The notes: generated by a model from the sequence alone, not told the origin. DNA of 51,022 nt from Cypionkella sp. (GCA_025458085.1 JALOTC010000002.1:1-51022), one strand, 5' to 3'; shown: positions 29,108 to 39,772, counted from the stretch's first letter. Translations and numbers: made by a program.

Positions 29108-30232
29108 TCAGATCACCACCAGTTCGGCCCGGAGCGCCCCCGCCTCGCGCAGGGCCTCCAGAATGGCCACCAAGTCAGAGGGCGAAGCGCCCACCGCGTT
29201 GATCGCATCGACGAGCGACGACAGGCTTACGCCGGGGTCAAAGACAAAGGCGCGGGCCTGTTCCTGTTCGGCGTCAATCGCCGTGTCTGGCGTCACCACC
29301 GGCTCGCCTGGGGCCACAACCGTCTGGCCATTCCCGGCCACGACAGTTGCCCCCTGCGCCACATTCAGGTCCTCGGTCACCGCCACGGTCAGCGACCCAT
29401 GGGTCACCGCCGCAGGCGTCACCCGGACATTGCCGCCAATCACCACCGTCCCGGTGCGGGAATTGATAACCACCTTGGCCGCAGGTGCATCCGGTGTGAC
29501 CTCGATATTCTCCAACAGCCCCATGAAGCTGACCCGCTGCCCCGGATCGACAGGCGCACGCACCCGGATCGATGTGCCATCGATCGGCACCGCCACCCCA
29601 CCACCAAAGGTCTTGTCGATCTCCTCCGCCACCAGCGCAGCCGTGGAAAAATCACCCCGATGCAGGTTCAGGATCAGGTAATCGCTTTCCAGAAACGGCG
29701 TTTCCACCATCCGCTCGACCGAAGCGCCATTGGGCACACGCCCCACCGTCGGAATGTTCACGGTCAAGGACGATCCGTCATTGCCTTCCACCCCCAGCCC
29801 ACCGACGACAAGATTGCCCTGCGCAATCGCATAAACCTCACCATCCGCGCCCATGAGTGGGGTCATCAACAGCGTCCCGCCCTTCAGCGATTTCGCCTGC
29901 CCCACGGTGGATACGGTCACATCAAAGGTCTGCCCGGTTTTCATGAAAGGGCTCAGATCCGCCGTCACCATCACGGCAGCCGCATTCTTGGCATTCAGGT
30001 CCCGCGCATCGACCGAAAGACCAAGGCGCGAGATCAGGCTTTCAAGCGATTGCAGCGTCAGCCCCGAATTGCCATCGCCCGTGCCCGACAGGCCCACAAC
30101 GATGCCATAGCCGACCAGAGGGTTCGACCGCACCCCCGCGACCGAGGCCATGTCCTTCAACCGGTCCGCCATGGCGAAACCGGGCAAAAGCACCGCGAAA
30201 GCAACCGAAACGGCAAGGGCCAGACGCAGCAT
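29108..30232 (-). CDS. flgI: Flagellar P-ring protein FlgI
   Basis: [33 protein letters not shown]...[33 protein letters not shown]. Confidence 0.97.
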   Translation of the reverse strand: MLRLALAVSVAFAVLLPGFAMADRLKDMASVAGVRSNPLVGYGIVVGLSGTGDGNSGLTLQSLESLISRLGLSVDARDLNAKNAAAVMVTADLSPFMKTGQTFDVTVSTVGQAKSLKGGTLLMTPLMGADGEVYAIAQGNLVVGGLGVEGNDGSSLTVNIPTVGRVPNGASVERMVETPFLESDYLILNLHRGDFSTAALVAEEIDKTFGGGVAVPIDGTSIRVRAPVDPGQRVSFMGLLENIEVTPDAPAAKVVINSRTGTVVIGGNVRVTPAAVTHGSLTVAVTEDLNVAQGATVVAGNGQTVVAPGEPVVTPDTAIDAEQEQARAFVFDPGVSLSSLVDAINAVGASPSDLVAILEALREAGALRAELVVI

Positions 30233-30240
30233 GATGCACC

Positions 30241-30906
30241 TCACAACGGGGAAATGGCGGTCAGACCCCGGCGCAGCCAGCCGGGTTTGGCGGTGTCATG
30301 CGTCTCGCCCGCGCCGACATATTGGATATCGGCATGGGCAATCCGATCCGACCGGATCACATTGTCCGGACCAATATCTTCGGGCCGCACCACACCGGTC
30401 AGGCGGATATATTCCCGCCCGTTGTTCAGCGTCAGCCGCTTCTGCCCCATGATTTCCAGCATCCCCCCCGGCATCTCGCGCACCACAGAGACGGACATAA
30501 GCCCCGTCAGCGAATTGGACTGCTGCGCCGCCCCCCGCCCGGCAAAGGACTGATCCGTGCCATTGGTAAGCCGCCCATCATCGAACCCACCGGTCAGCAC
30601 ATCGGGCAGGTCCATCTCATAGGAATTGGTCCGTGACCCGTTAGAGGACTGCGACTTCGATGCAGCGAAACGCTCGGTGAATTGCACGGTTAGGATATCC
30701 CCTACCCGCGCTGCACGCCGATCGCTCGCGAAAAGCCCCGCGGAAGAGGCCGTATAGATTCCGCCCGTCGGCAGCGCATCGGTCGGCGCGGGCATCTCCA
30801 CCGGATAGATCGGATCATAGGCTTCAGAGATCTTCTCCTCCACCTGCGTGGCACAGGCGGCAAGAAGCGGGAAAAGGCACAGGGCCGAAAGGCTGCGGAA
30901 CATCAT
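30241..30906 (-). CDS. flgH: Flagellar L-ring protein FlgH
   Basis: Lipoprotein signal ([11 protein letters not shown]); [34 protein letters not shown]...[40 protein letters not shown]. Confidence 0.96.
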   Translation of the reverse strand: MMFRSLSALCLFPLLAACATQVEEKISEAYDPIYPVEMPAPTDALPTGGIYTASSAGLFASDRRAARVGDILTVQFTERFAASKSQSSNGSRTNSYEMDLPDVLTGGFDDGRLTNGTDQSFAGRGAAQQSNSLTGLMSVSVVREMPGGMLEIMGQKRLTLNNGREYIRLTGVVRPEDIGPDNVIRSDRIAHADIQYVGAGETHDTAKPGWLRRGLTAISPL

Positions 30907-30915
30907 GTCAAACCG

Positions 30916-31704
30916 TCAGATCTTGTTGGAAAGGAAGCGCATCATCTCGTCCGAGGCCGAGATGGATTTGGAATTCACCTCATAGGCACGCTGCGTCTCG
31001 ATCATGTCGACAAGCTCTTGCACGACGTTGACGTTCGACTGCTCCAGTGACCCCTGCACCAGACGGCCCATGCCATCGGTTTGCGGCGGGGCCACCACCG
31101 CCGGGCCGCTTGCCTGCGTCTCGACGAGGAAGTTCTCGCCAATCGGGTCCAGTCCACGCGGATTGACGAAAGAAGCCAGCGTGATCTGCCCAACCTCCTG
31201 CATCTCCACCTCGCCCGGCATCTGGACCGAAACGATCCCATCGCCAGAGACGACAATCTGCAAAGCCCCCTGCGGGATCGCCATTTCGGGTTGCAGCACA
31301 TAGCCGCTGTCGGTGGTCAGCGTGCCTTCGGCATTCACGGCAAAAGACCCGTCGCGGCTATAGCCAATCCGCCCATCGGGCATCAGCACCTGAAAGAAGC
31401 CCTGCCCGTCTACGGCCATGTCCAACGCATTGCCGGTGTTCATCAAGGCGCCCTGGGTAAAGGTCTTTTCGGTCGAAAGAACCCGCACCCCGGTGCCGAT
31501 GGAAAAGGAAGAGGTCGCCTGCGTCGCCTCGCTTGTCGGCGCACCGGCAGGGCGGACGGTTTGATACAGCAGCGTCTCGAAACTCGCACGATCCCGCTTG
31601 AACCCGGTGGTGTTCACGTTGGCAAGATTGTTCGCGATCACCTGCATCCGGGTTTGCTGTGCATCCAGCCCGGTCTTTGCGACATGCATGGCATTGGTCG
31701 ACAT
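30916..31704 (-). CDS. flgG: Flagellar distal rod protein FlgG
   Basis: MSTNAMHVAKTGLDAQQTRMQVIANNLANVNTTGFKRDRASFETLLYQTVR...LEQSNVNVVQELVDMIETQRAYEVNSKSISASDEMM. Confidence 0.97.
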   Translation of the reverse strand: MSTNAMHVAKTGLDAQQTRMQVIANNLANVNTTGFKRDRASFETLLYQTVRPAGAPTSEATQATSSFSIGTGVRVLSTEKTFTQGALMNTGNALDMAVDGQGFFQVLMPDGRIGYSRDGSFAVNAEGTLTTDSGYVLQPEMAIPQGALQIVVSGDGIVSVQMPGEVEMQEVGQITLASFVNPRGLDPIGENFLVETQASGPAVVAPPQTDGMGRLVQGSLEQSNVNVVQELVDMIETQRAYEVNSKSISASDEMMRFLSNKI

Positions 31705-31794
31705 TTCGGCGGCTCCCTTTGGCTTGGCCATCGGGGCCAGTGCTGCAAGGGTCGTGCCATCCACCGCAGGGGGACGGCTTTTCCCGCCGCCGTT

Positions 31795-32556
31795 TTAGCC
31801 CTCGGCCATCCGCAAGAGCCGCGTGCCCGCCTCATCCAGTTCCTGCGCGGTGGTAATCATGCGCAGATTGACCTCGAAACTGCGCTGCAAATCGATAGAG
31901 GAGATGAGCTCCTCCGTCGGGTTCACATTCGATCCTTCCAGCACCCCCTGCAACACCTGGGCCTGCCGGTCTGGCGCGGGCACACCGCCCTCGGCCAGAC
32001 GAATATGCCCATCCACGCCCTTGGCCAGACTGCCTTCGGCCGGAATGGCCGTGGCCAGCGTGGCCACCTGCACCCTTTCGCCTGCAGCCCCATCCTGCGG
32101 TTCAATCGTGATGACGCCCGCCTCATCCACCATCAGATGGCGAAAGGGCGGCAGGACGATGGGCTGCAACCCTTCGTCCAACAGCGCATCGCCCGCCGCA
32201 TTGGTCAGCCGCCCATCGGGGGCCACCCGCAAATCGCCCCGGCGCGACAGGGCAGGCTCGCCCCCCGTGCCGGGCTGGATGAAGAAATATCCCTTGTCGG
32301 CAATGGCAAGGTCCAAAGGCTCTCCGGTCTGGTTCAGAAAGCCCGCCTCCTGCGAAAAACCATGCCGTCCGCTTTCCAGTTGCAGGGCGCGGGTGGTCAG
32401 CCCCTCCGCGCCCTCCACGAAAAACGCCTTTCCTTCGTTGGCCAGATCGCGCCGGAACCCCGGCACATTCATATTGGCAAGGTTCTGCGCCGAAACCGTG
32501 CGCTGATCGCGCAGGTTCGAAATCGAATTCAATGCCGTATGAACAAGCCGGTCCAT
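31795..32556 (-). CDS. flgF: Flagellar proximal rod protein FlgF
   Basis: MDRLVHTALNSISNLRDQRTVSAQNLANMNVPGFRRDLANEG...LEGSNVNPTEELISSIDLQRSFEVNLRMI; position between flgG and flgE. Confidence 0.9.
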   Translation of the reverse strand: MDRLVHTALNSISNLRDQRTVSAQNLANMNVPGFRRDLANEGKAFFVEGAEGLTTRALQLESGRHGFSQEAGFLNQTGEPLDLAIADKGYFFIQPGTGGEPALSRRGDLRVAPDGRLTNAAGDALLDEGLQPIVLPPFRHLMVDEAGVITIEPQDGAAGERVQVATLATAIPAEGSLAKGVDGHIRLAEGGVPAPDRQAQVLQGVLEGSNVNPTEELISSIDLQRSFEVNLRMITTAQELDEAGTRLLRMAEG

Positions 32557-32579
32557 GCCCCGCTCCCGAAGTTACGGCC

Positions 32580-33839
32580 TTACGACCGCATGTTGATGAT
32601 GGTCTGCGATAGCGAGGAGGAGGTCTCCATCGCCTTGGCGCTGGCCTGATAATTCCGCTGTGCGGTGATCAGGTTCACCAATTCCTGCGTCAATTCGACG
32701 TTGGACCGCTCCAGCGCCCCCGACCGCATCAGGCCAAAGCCCGTCTCTCCGGGCGAACCCAAAAGCGGCTGGCCCGACTGCGGCGTCAGGGCAAGCGCCG
32801 TGGCACCGATCTGGCGCATCCCCTGCGGATTCGGGAAATTGGCGAGGAAGATTTTGGCCACAGCCACCGTCTCGCCATTCGAATAGGAACCATAGACCGT
32901 GCCCGACGCATCGATTTCAAGCGAGTACAGCGCTGCTGGCACGGCACCGTTATGGGTCGCCGTTTCGACACGAAAAGCTTTGTCCGTCACACGCGACTGG
33001 CCAAGGTTCAACGAAACCGGACGGCCCAGAATGTCGAAACTGCCTTCGGTCACCGTTTCGGGAAAGCCCGCCATATTGAACTGAACCGTCGCGGCGGGGG
33101 CTGCTGGCAGCACATTCCCGTCAAGCGTCAATCGCGCTTCCCATGTGGTCGATGGGTCTGCCAGATCGGCATTGTCGACCTTGATGAAATAGGCCTTGAC
33201 GTTCAACGGCTGACCTTCCGCCGAAAGGATCGTCATCGGCGTGGTGAAGGCATAGCTTGCTGGATCATCCGGCGAAAAAGCGACCGTGGGAGGCACCGCC
33301 CCCTGTTCCCCGATCATATCTTCGGCGGCTGGCAGATTGACGCCCAGCATCATGGCGCTTGTCGGCACCGGCGCGCCACGGGTGGGCGGCACAACAATCG
33401 GAAAACCATCTGCCGGGTCCGTCGACAGCGGCGAACCGTCCTGCGCCACGGGCCAGCCCAGAAGCGCCGATCCCGCCGCATTCACGATCGTCCCATCCAC
33501 CGAACGGCTAAAGGCACCTGCCCGCGTGTATTGCGTCTCTGTCGAATTGCCGACAGCCGTCCGAATGGCAAAGAACCCAGCCCCTTCGATGGCAAGGTCC
33601 AGCACATTGCCCGTCGCCGTCACATTCCCCTGATTGAAATTCTGTGTCGTGCGCGACACCTGCACCCCGGAGCCGACCGACGTCCGCGACACCGCCATGG
33701 GGGACGAAGAATAGATATCGGCAAATTCCGCCCGGCTGGATTTGAACCCGGTCGTCGCCACATTGGCGATGTTATGCGAAGTCGCGGCAATATCGGTCTG
33801 CGCCGCACTGATGCCCGAAAGGGCGGTATACATGGACAT
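32580..33839 (-). CDS. flgE: Flagellar hook protein FlgE
   Basis: MYTALSGISAAQTDIAATSHNIANVATTGFKSSRAEFADIYSSS...LERSNVELTQELVNLITAQRNYQASAKAMETSSSLSQTIINMRS. Confidence 0.96.
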   Translation of the reverse strand: MSMYTALSGISAAQTDIAATSHNIANVATTGFKSSRAEFADIYSSSPMAVSRTSVGSGVQVSRTTQNFNQGNVTATGNVLDLAIEGAGFFAIRTAVGNSTETQYTRAGAFSRSVDGTIVNAAGSALLGWPVAQDGSPLSTDPADGFPIVVPPTRGAPVPTSAMMLGVNLPAAEDMIGEQGAVPPTVAFSPDDPASYAFTTPMTILSAEGQPLNVKAYFIKVDNADLADPSTTWEARLTLDGNVLPAAPAATVQFNMAGFPETVTEGSFDILGRPVSLNLGQSRVTDKAFRVETATHNGAVPAALYSLEIDASGTVYGSYSNGETVAVAKIFLANFPNPQGMRQIGATALALTPQSGQPLLGSPGETGFGLMRSGALERSNVELTQELVNLITAQRNYQASAKAMETSSSLSQTIINMRS

Positions 33840-33872
33840 GGTCTACTCCTCTTGTCCCGATCTCTTCCGCCC

Positions 33873-34556
33873 TTAGCGGAACGCTTCCACTTCCAGCGCA
33901 TTCAGCGCGCCGTAATCCTCGATCTGCAGGGTCACATCATCCGACCCCATGGCGCCGGCCCGCGCCGAAAGCACGCGGGCATAAACCGATGGCGGCAGTT
34001 CGGTCATCTGCCCCCCTGCCCCAATCGTGCTGACCCCAATCCGCACAGCAGACCTGCTGGCCACCATCTCGGGGGGCATTCCCGGCCAGCTAAAGCCTAC
34101 CAGCCCCGCGCCCTGCGGACCCAAGGCCTCGCTGTGCAAAATCTCGCCCGTGGCGGGATCGGCATAGGTCACGATCACATCCTGCGCCGCCTCTGGCACC
34201 TCGACCACGCCATGCACCACCCCCGCATCATCAGGCCGCCCAAGGCTGCCGGGAACCAGAACCTGCTGTCCCAAAAGGTTCGCCGCCGTCGCCATGCGCG
34301 ACTCGCGCAAGCCCCCCGAAAGGTCCGTCAGTGTGTCATTCACCTTCTCGATCCCGGCCACGGTGGAAAACTGCGCCATCTGGGCCAGAAACTCGCCGCT
34401 TTCCATCGGCTTCAACGGGTCTTGGTTGCGCAACTGCGCTGTCATCAGCGTTAGAAAATCCTGCTGGTTCAGCATCGCATCCGATGCCTCGCGCGGGGCC
34501 GCGCTTGCGCGTTCCTCACGCAGGGGCAGGCCAGTCCGGTTCATCGTCTCGATCAT
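33873..34556 (-). CDS. flgD: Flagellar hook-capping/assembly protein FlgD
   Basis: MLNQQDFLTLMTAQLRNQDPLKPMESGEFLAQMAQFSTVAGIEKVNDTL. Confidence 0.95.
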   Translation of the reverse strand: MIETMNRTGLPLREERASAAPREASDAMLNQQDFLTLMTAQLRNQDPLKPMESGEFLAQMAQFSTVAGIEKVNDTLTDLSGGLRESRMATAANLLGQQVLVPGSLGRPDDAGVVHGVVEVPEAAQDVIVTYADPATGEILHSEALGPQGAGLVGFSWPGMPPEMVASRSAVRIGVSTIGAGGQMTELPPSVYARVLSARAGAMGSDDVTLQIEDYGALNALEVEAFR

Positions 34557-34571
34557 CTGTCAGATCCTTTC

Positions 34572-34991
34572 CTAGCTGCCCATGCTCAGCGTCCGCGCCA
34601 TCAGCGCCCGCAGGGTAGAAACCGCCTCCAGCGTGTTCTGATACTGGCGCGAGGCTTCCATCATCTCGACCATCTCCTCCTCCACGCTCACTGGGGAACG
34701 CCAGACAAACCCCTCGGCATCGGCCTTGGGGTGGTCGGGCTGAAACACCTTTTCCGGTTCGCGCTCCAAAGACACGATCTCGGCCACCGTTGCGGTCGCC
34801 AAAGGGCCTTGGCCCAGAACATCGCCATATTCCGTTTCAAACACCGGGCGCAGCGGCTGAAACGCCTCTTCCTTCGTGCCGGCCACCGTGCCCGCATTGG
34901 CAAGGTTTGATGCAGTGGTGTTCATCCGCACCATCTGTGCCGAAAGCGCCCGCGCGCCCACATCAAAAACGTTGTCGATCCCGCCCATCAT
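34572..34991 (-). CDS. flgC: Flagellar basal-body rod protein FlgC
   Basis: [26 protein letters not shown]...[37 protein letters not shown]. Confidence 0.93.
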   Translation of the reverse strand: MMGGIDNVFDVGARALSAQMVRMNTTASNLANAGTVAGTKEEAFQPLRPVFETEYGDVLGQGPLATATVAEIVSLEREPEKVFQPDHPKADAEGFVWRSPVSVEEEMVEMMEASRQYQNTLEAVSTLRALMARTLSMGS

Positions 34992-35380
34992 TCACCCTTG
35001 ATCGCTGTCATCAGGCCCGAGATGCGGCGGTTCAGCAGTTGCAGACTGGCCTGATACCGCAGCGTGTTTTCGGCAAATTCCATCTGCTCCGTCGCCAGAT
35101 CGACCGTGTTGCCATCCAGCGCCGCCGTTACCGGCACGCGCCACGAAAGCCCCCCCGGCGCGGCAGAGGCCGGGGTCGCGATATGCCCCTCATGCGAGGT
35201 CTCAAGCCCCCCAGCTCCTAGCGCCGCCGCATAATTCGCCTGAAAATCAAGATCGCGCGCCTTAAAGTTCGGCGTCGCGGCATTGGCGATGTTGGAGGTC
35301 AGCACAGAATTGCGCGCCTCGCGCAGCTTCAACGCCTCGGCATGGGTGGCCAGCGCATCGCGGATCGACAGCACCGTCAT
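34988..35380 (-). CDS. flgB: Flagellar basal-body rod protein FlgB
   Basis: [38 protein letters not shown]...[38 protein letters not shown]. Confidence 0.94.
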   Translation of the reverse strand: MTVLSIRDALATHAEALKLREARNSVLTSNIANAATPNFKARDLDFQANYAAALGAGGLETSHEGHIATPASAAPGGLSWRVPVTAALDGNTVDLATEQMEFAENTLRYQASLQLLNRRISGLMTAIKGE

Positions 35381-35406
35381 GGCATCCTCTCGCCCCTTTC
35401 CTTGGC

Positions 35407-35425
35407 CCGCGGGCTAATCCCGCGG
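35407..35425 (-). other. Hairpin in predicted flgB 5' UTR
   Basis: CCGCGGG-CTAAT-CCCGCGG, 7-bp perfect stem, between the sigma-54-like promoter and flgB start. Confidence 0.45.
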
Positions 35426-35443
35426 CAGGTCGACCCGTTAGAT

Positions 35444-35458
35444 GCAAGGAGGATGCCA
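35444..35458 (-). promoter_or_regulatory. Sigma-54 (-24/-12) promoter upstream of flgB
   Basis: Minus strand TGGCAT-CCTCC-TTGC (plus: GCAAGGAGGATGCCA): GG-N10-GC spacing, one mismatch from TGGCAC-N5-TTGC; ~64 bp upstream of the flgB start codon. Confidence 0.75.
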
Positions 35459-35481
35459 AGTTGAACCGCAGGGGGCGCAGA

Positions 35482-36312
35482 ATGGCGACAACAGGGCCGA
35501 TGAACGACATGCCGCGCTTTGCCAAGGCAAGATTGCAGCAACTGGCCGAAGCGATCAGCACCAGCACCGCCCCCGGCGATCCACTGGCGGAAGCAGCGCA
35601 ACTGCGCCTGCGCGCCCTGCGTTGGGCAGATGCCGCCAGCCGCCGCGCCGCCCTCGCGCTGCGCATCGCGCTTCTGTCCCGGCCCATGGTCCATGCCCCA
35701 GCTCTGGTGGAGCCGCCCCCCCCGCCTGAACCAGAGGCAACACCCGAACCCGCGCCAAACCCATCGCCGCCGCCTGCCAAGTCACGCTCCCCTCGGCCTG
35801 AACGGCCCGGACTCGCGATCAAGGATGCCACCTCTCTTCTTGCCGCGCTCAGCACGAGCAGCGATGAAAGCTGGTCCAACCCGGATCAGACCGGGACCGG
35901 CCGGGGGATGGACATGTCGATGCCCGATATGGGCAGCATCGGCGGACCAGACCTACCCGATGGGCTTCCAGAGACTGATCGGCCACAGCGCGTAACCCCG
36001 CCCGCCACCCCCGCGCCGATCACCATGACCGATCTGTCCTTGTCCATCCTCACCGGCGAATTCCGTCCCTCGCCGCCACCGCTCCAGATCGACTTTCCCG
36101 AAGAGCCAACCGAGAGCGAGGATGCCGCGGCTGATGCGCCCGACCATGTCTCCACCGCACATCGGCAAGAAGCGAGCCGGATTCTTTCGGACGATACCGA
36201 ACAAGCGCCGGAACCTAAGGCCGCGCCTCGGCCATCGGGCGCAAAGACCGGCAAACGCAAGCCTGCCGCCGCCAAGCGCCGCACAAAAGGCAAGGCAGCG
36301 CAAGAAAGCTAG
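35482..36312 (+). CDS. Hypothetical proline-rich, probably disordered protein divergent from flgB
   Basis: Complete ORF (TTG 35461 or ATG 35482); Pro-rich central region and Lys/Arg-rich tail (AKTGKRKPAAAKRRTKGKAAQES); no family recognised. Confidence 0.6.
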   Translation: MATTGPMNDMPRFAKARLQQLAEAISTSTAPGDPLAEAAQLRLRALRWADAASRRAALALRIALLSRPMVHAPALVEPPPPPEPEATPEPAPNPSPPPAKSRSPRPERPGLAIKDATSLLAALSTSSDESWSNPDQTGTGRGMDMSMPDMGSIGGPDLPDGLPETDRPQRVTPPATPAPITMTDLSLSILTGEFRPSPPPLQIDFPEEPTESEDAAADAPDHVSTAHRQEASRILSDDTEQAPEPKAAPRPSGAKTGKRKPAAAKRRTKGKAAQES

Positions 36313-38977
36313 ACCAGGATCCCGCGCTCGCGCAGCGCATCAAAGGTTTGCGCGCTCACCCGCGAAATCTGGCCCCGCGTAGCAATGGCCGCGTCCGATT
36401 CCCCGGCCTTGGCCTGCTGCTCATAGGTTACCAGCGCATGATGAAGCGCCCGCAGCCCCATGGCGGCAACGGCCCCCGCACTGCGATGGGCAATCTTGGC
36501 CGCTTCTTCCAGATCGCCCGCCGCTTCAAAGGTGACCAGACTGCGGAGGGTTTCCTCGGTCTCGGCACTCAGCTTATTGGCCATGCGTTGCATGTAGGAC
36601 GATCCAAGCGCCTCAAAAAGATCGGTATAGACCTCTTCGTCAAGGATCACCGGCCCACCATCCTGTTCACCACCGTCCTGTTCGGCGCCGGCCTGTTCGG
36701 CGCCGGCCTCTTCCCAACCGTCCTCTTCCCCGGCTTTGTCAAAGGGATCCCCTCCACGGTCAGGATGCGCGCCATTCTGCACCAGGGCCATGGCCGCATG
36801 TGCCGTTCCATTCGCCGCATGTTGCAAAACCGCCGTTGCGCCCGCAGGTGCCGCCGGCACCGGAACCTCCGCCGGAAGATCCTTGTCCGCGGAAGCCTTG
36901 TCCCGCAGATGCGCCCGCAACACCTGTTCAAGCCGCGCGAAATCCACCGGCTTGTTCAACACCTCGTTGATCCCCGCAGCGCGGAATTCGGAATGGCGCG
37001 ACATATCGGCATTGGCCGTCACGGCAATGATCGGCACATCTCGCGACGCCTGCCCGGCACGGATCGCCCGGGACGCTTCTACCCCGTCCATCACCGGCAT
37101 GGAAATATCCATCAGAATGGCATCCGGCCGATTGGCCTCTGCCATGGTGACCCCTTCGGCCCCGTTGCTGGCCTCCAGCACATGATGCCCCTTCAACCGC
37201 AAGACCTCGGCCAGAAGCTCACGGTTGACCGGGTTGTCCTCCACCACCAAGAGCGTCAGAGCGCGCAACGCTACCGGCGTCTCTGCCACAGGCTGGTCCG
37301 CGCGCGCTTGTGCCTCGCCCGCGCCTGCGGCCACGGCTGCGGATCGCTTCGGCGGCCAGTTTGGCCAAGCCAAGGCCAAGGCCACTGCCTTCCCGTAGCC
37401 GAGCGTAAGAGGAATCCAGCGTTTCAAAGACTTTGAAGATCCGGTCGCGGTCCGCCTCATCAATGCCGACACCGGTATCCATGACCGAAAGCCGCAAGGC
37501 CACCGTCTGTGCGGCCTGACCAGGCTGGCAATCAATCCCAATGCTGATCGTGCCGTTTTCGGTTGATCCGCACGCCGATCTGGTTGCCCCGCTGACGCGC
37601 CTCGGCCTCAAAGGTCGAAATCACGCCCTGCACGACTTCCGAAAGGGAAAACGCTATCTCCGGCAGGTCAGCGCCATCGCCATGCTGCAACAGGGTCAAG
37701 TCAAGCACGTTATTGACCTGCTCCAGCGTCTTGCGCCCACTATTCTCAATGATGCGCAAAAGCGACGCCTGCTTGTCGGTCAGCGCTGTTGCCGCCTTCA
37801 ACACTTCCACCGCCGACAAAAGCCCGTTCAACGGCGTCCGCATCTCATGCCCGATCATGGCAAGGAAGCGCGATTTCGCTTCTTCCGCCTCCAGCGCGGC
37901 ATTGCGCGCCCGGCGCAAGGTTTCTTCGCGCTCTACCCGTTCGGAAATGTCGCGCAGGAAGGCGATGCTGATTGGCAAACCCGCCGCGCTTTCCGCCTGC
38001 GCAAGGCTCAGTTCAAGCGGGAAGGTCGATCCATCCGGCCGCGTCCCCGTCAGCACGATCCGCCCCTGCCCGTCCGATGCGGCGCAGGCGGCCGTCAATT
38101 CGGCAATGCCTTCGGCACCCCGTCGGGCATCACGGACCACATCGCTGAAATGGCGCTGCGCGAAAGCACCATCGTCAATGCCAAACATGTCGGCCCCGGC
38201 CTTGTTGCAACCGACGATCCGCCCCTCATGGTCAAGGATCACCGCCGCTTCCAGTGACGAGTCTATGGTGATCCGCAAGTTATAGACCGCCTGCGCCAAG
38301 GCCTTTCGATGGGTTTCGCGCGCACGACCCTGCAAAAAGATCACGATCAGCAACCCGGCCATGACCCCCATCAGGCCAAGCGAGACCGCCGAAAACACCT
38401 GCAAGGCTTCGTACAGATCGCGCCGCTGGCTTTCCGTCTCGCGGATCGACGAAATGGCCGAGGCGACGACATCGTCCCTCAGATTGCTGATCGCGACCCG
38501 CACCTCCTGCAAAAGCACAGGCACGGCAGCCACAAGCGCTTCATCCGGCCCGTCGATCAAGGGCAGCGCCCGCGCAACGATTCCCTCCGGGCCACCCACC
38601 GCCTCCCAGTCGGCACCCTGCGCCAAAGGCAGATCCAACAGTCGGTCTTGGCGGGAAATCATCTGCGCGCGGGAATACAGAAGATCGTATTGCAGGCGCA
38701 GCGCGTCCAACTGCTCCGGCGCGTCAGGGGTCAGCATCACCTGCGCCAAAGCATTGGCAAAGCGCAGCAGTTCGATTTCGACCTGCGTTGCATTCCACAC
38801 GGTGCTGTCCGCTTCGGCGGTATAGCTCTGGTCCAGCTGGCGGTCGATCTGATGAAACACCACGGCATTCGCCGCGATGACAACACAAGCCACAACGCCA
38901 AGCGCAGCTATGCGCAGGCGATTAATCCTGCGCACACCCGGATCATCGGGCCGACCAAGCTGCATGTTCCCGCTCAT
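36309..38977 (-). pseudogene. Hybrid sensor histidine kinase (periplasmic domain-PAS-HisKA-HATPase-REC-Hpt), apparently disrupted by two frame-breaking lesions in HATPase
   Basis: Frame A 37532..38977 (TM, PAS, HisKA FLAMIGHEMRTPLNGLLSAVEVL, ends GVRIN-RKRHDQHWD*); frame B 37219..37611 carries ENGTISIGIDCQPGQ...DTGVGIDEADRDRIFKVFETL...GSGLGLGLAKLAAEAI; frame C 36309..37541 carries REC (LLVVEDNPVNRELL...ILMDISMPVMDG) and Hpt (AAKIAHRSAGAVAAMG). Confidence 0.8.
36662..36736. repeat. Degenerate 15-bp tandem repeat in the kinase REC-Hpt linker
   Basis: CCTGTTCACCACCGT, CCTGTTCGGCGCCGG, CCTGTTCGGCGCCGG (exact copy), CCTCTTCCCAACCGT, CCTCTTCCCCGGCTT; encodes EEDGWEEAGAEQAGAEQDGGEQDGG. Confidence 0.85.
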
Positions 38978-39008
38978 CCCGCACCCCGTCGGAACGGATA
39001 GGCCGGCG

Positions 39009-39506
39009 TCACTTTACCGTGAGACGCTGAAGTTGCCAGATACTGTAGGCATAGGTGACCTCGGACTTGTATTTTTCATCAAGGTCATAGGGATAGACCA
39101 CCCAGAGCGGCCCCTTGTCCCGGCGCGAAAACGGCTGGCCGTCGATCAGATAGGCGATGATCGGCGCATTGTCCTCTAGCGCGTCGATCGGAATGTCGAC
39201 CGCATAGCCGTTCAAGGCCTCGGCCACGACCACGCTGCCCGATCCGCCCGCCTGTTCGACCAGCGTCTTCAGCGGAACGCCGGTAAACTCCAGCGTGCCC
39301 TCCGTCCAGATCGTCGTGGTGCTGAACGTCACCTGAGGAAGAGCCTTCAGCCCATCCATATCCAGCGTGAAACCCGATTCGCTCGGCGCGGTCACAGCGC
39401 CGTCGATCGTCAGCACGACCTCGCCGGATGCTGCGGGCAATTCGGCATGAACAACCGCTGAAAGTGGGAAAAGCATACCCAAAGCAAGGGCAAAGGTTCT
39501 GATCAT
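39009..39506 (-). CDS. Exported protein with Oxidored_molyb/SUOX-like fold, no cysteine in mature part
   Basis: MIRTFALALGMLFPLSAVVHAELPAASGEVVLTIDGAV...GFTLDMDGLKALPQVTFSTTTIWTEGTLEFTGVPLKTLVEQAGGSG...GYAVDIPIDALEDNAPIIAYLIDGQPFSRRDKGPLWVVYPYD; 31 bp upstream of the disrupted kinase on the same strand. Confidence 0.8.
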   Translation of the reverse strand: MIRTFALALGMLFPLSAVVHAELPAASGEVVLTIDGAVTAPSESGFTLDMDGLKALPQVTFSTTTIWTEGTLEFTGVPLKTLVEQAGGSGSVVVAEALNGYAVDIPIDALEDNAPIIAYLIDGQPFSRRDKGPLWVVYPYDLDEKYKSEVTYAYSIWQLQRLTVK

Positions 39507-39772
39507 GGACACGAAAAGCTCTCCGGAGGAACAAACACACAGCGATCTTAGCAGCGATAAGCAAGACCGCCACGGACATTCCGGATCATTGCCTATCCGT
39601 TCGTATGTAGTCTCTTCGACCGATGCGCGCATGCACCAATCAAAGGCAGCAAGTATCATGACACAGCCGATGGTAGGTGTGCGCAAGCATCTCGCGGTAG
39701 CATCAATTAGGATGTTTCCAACGGACACAACATAGACACAGGGCCATAAGGTTCTGCGCAGAGGATAGACAA

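Noticed and set aside
36662-36736. Possible CRISPR-like repeat array
   Set aside because: Contiguous 15-bp units without spacers, inside a coding linker.
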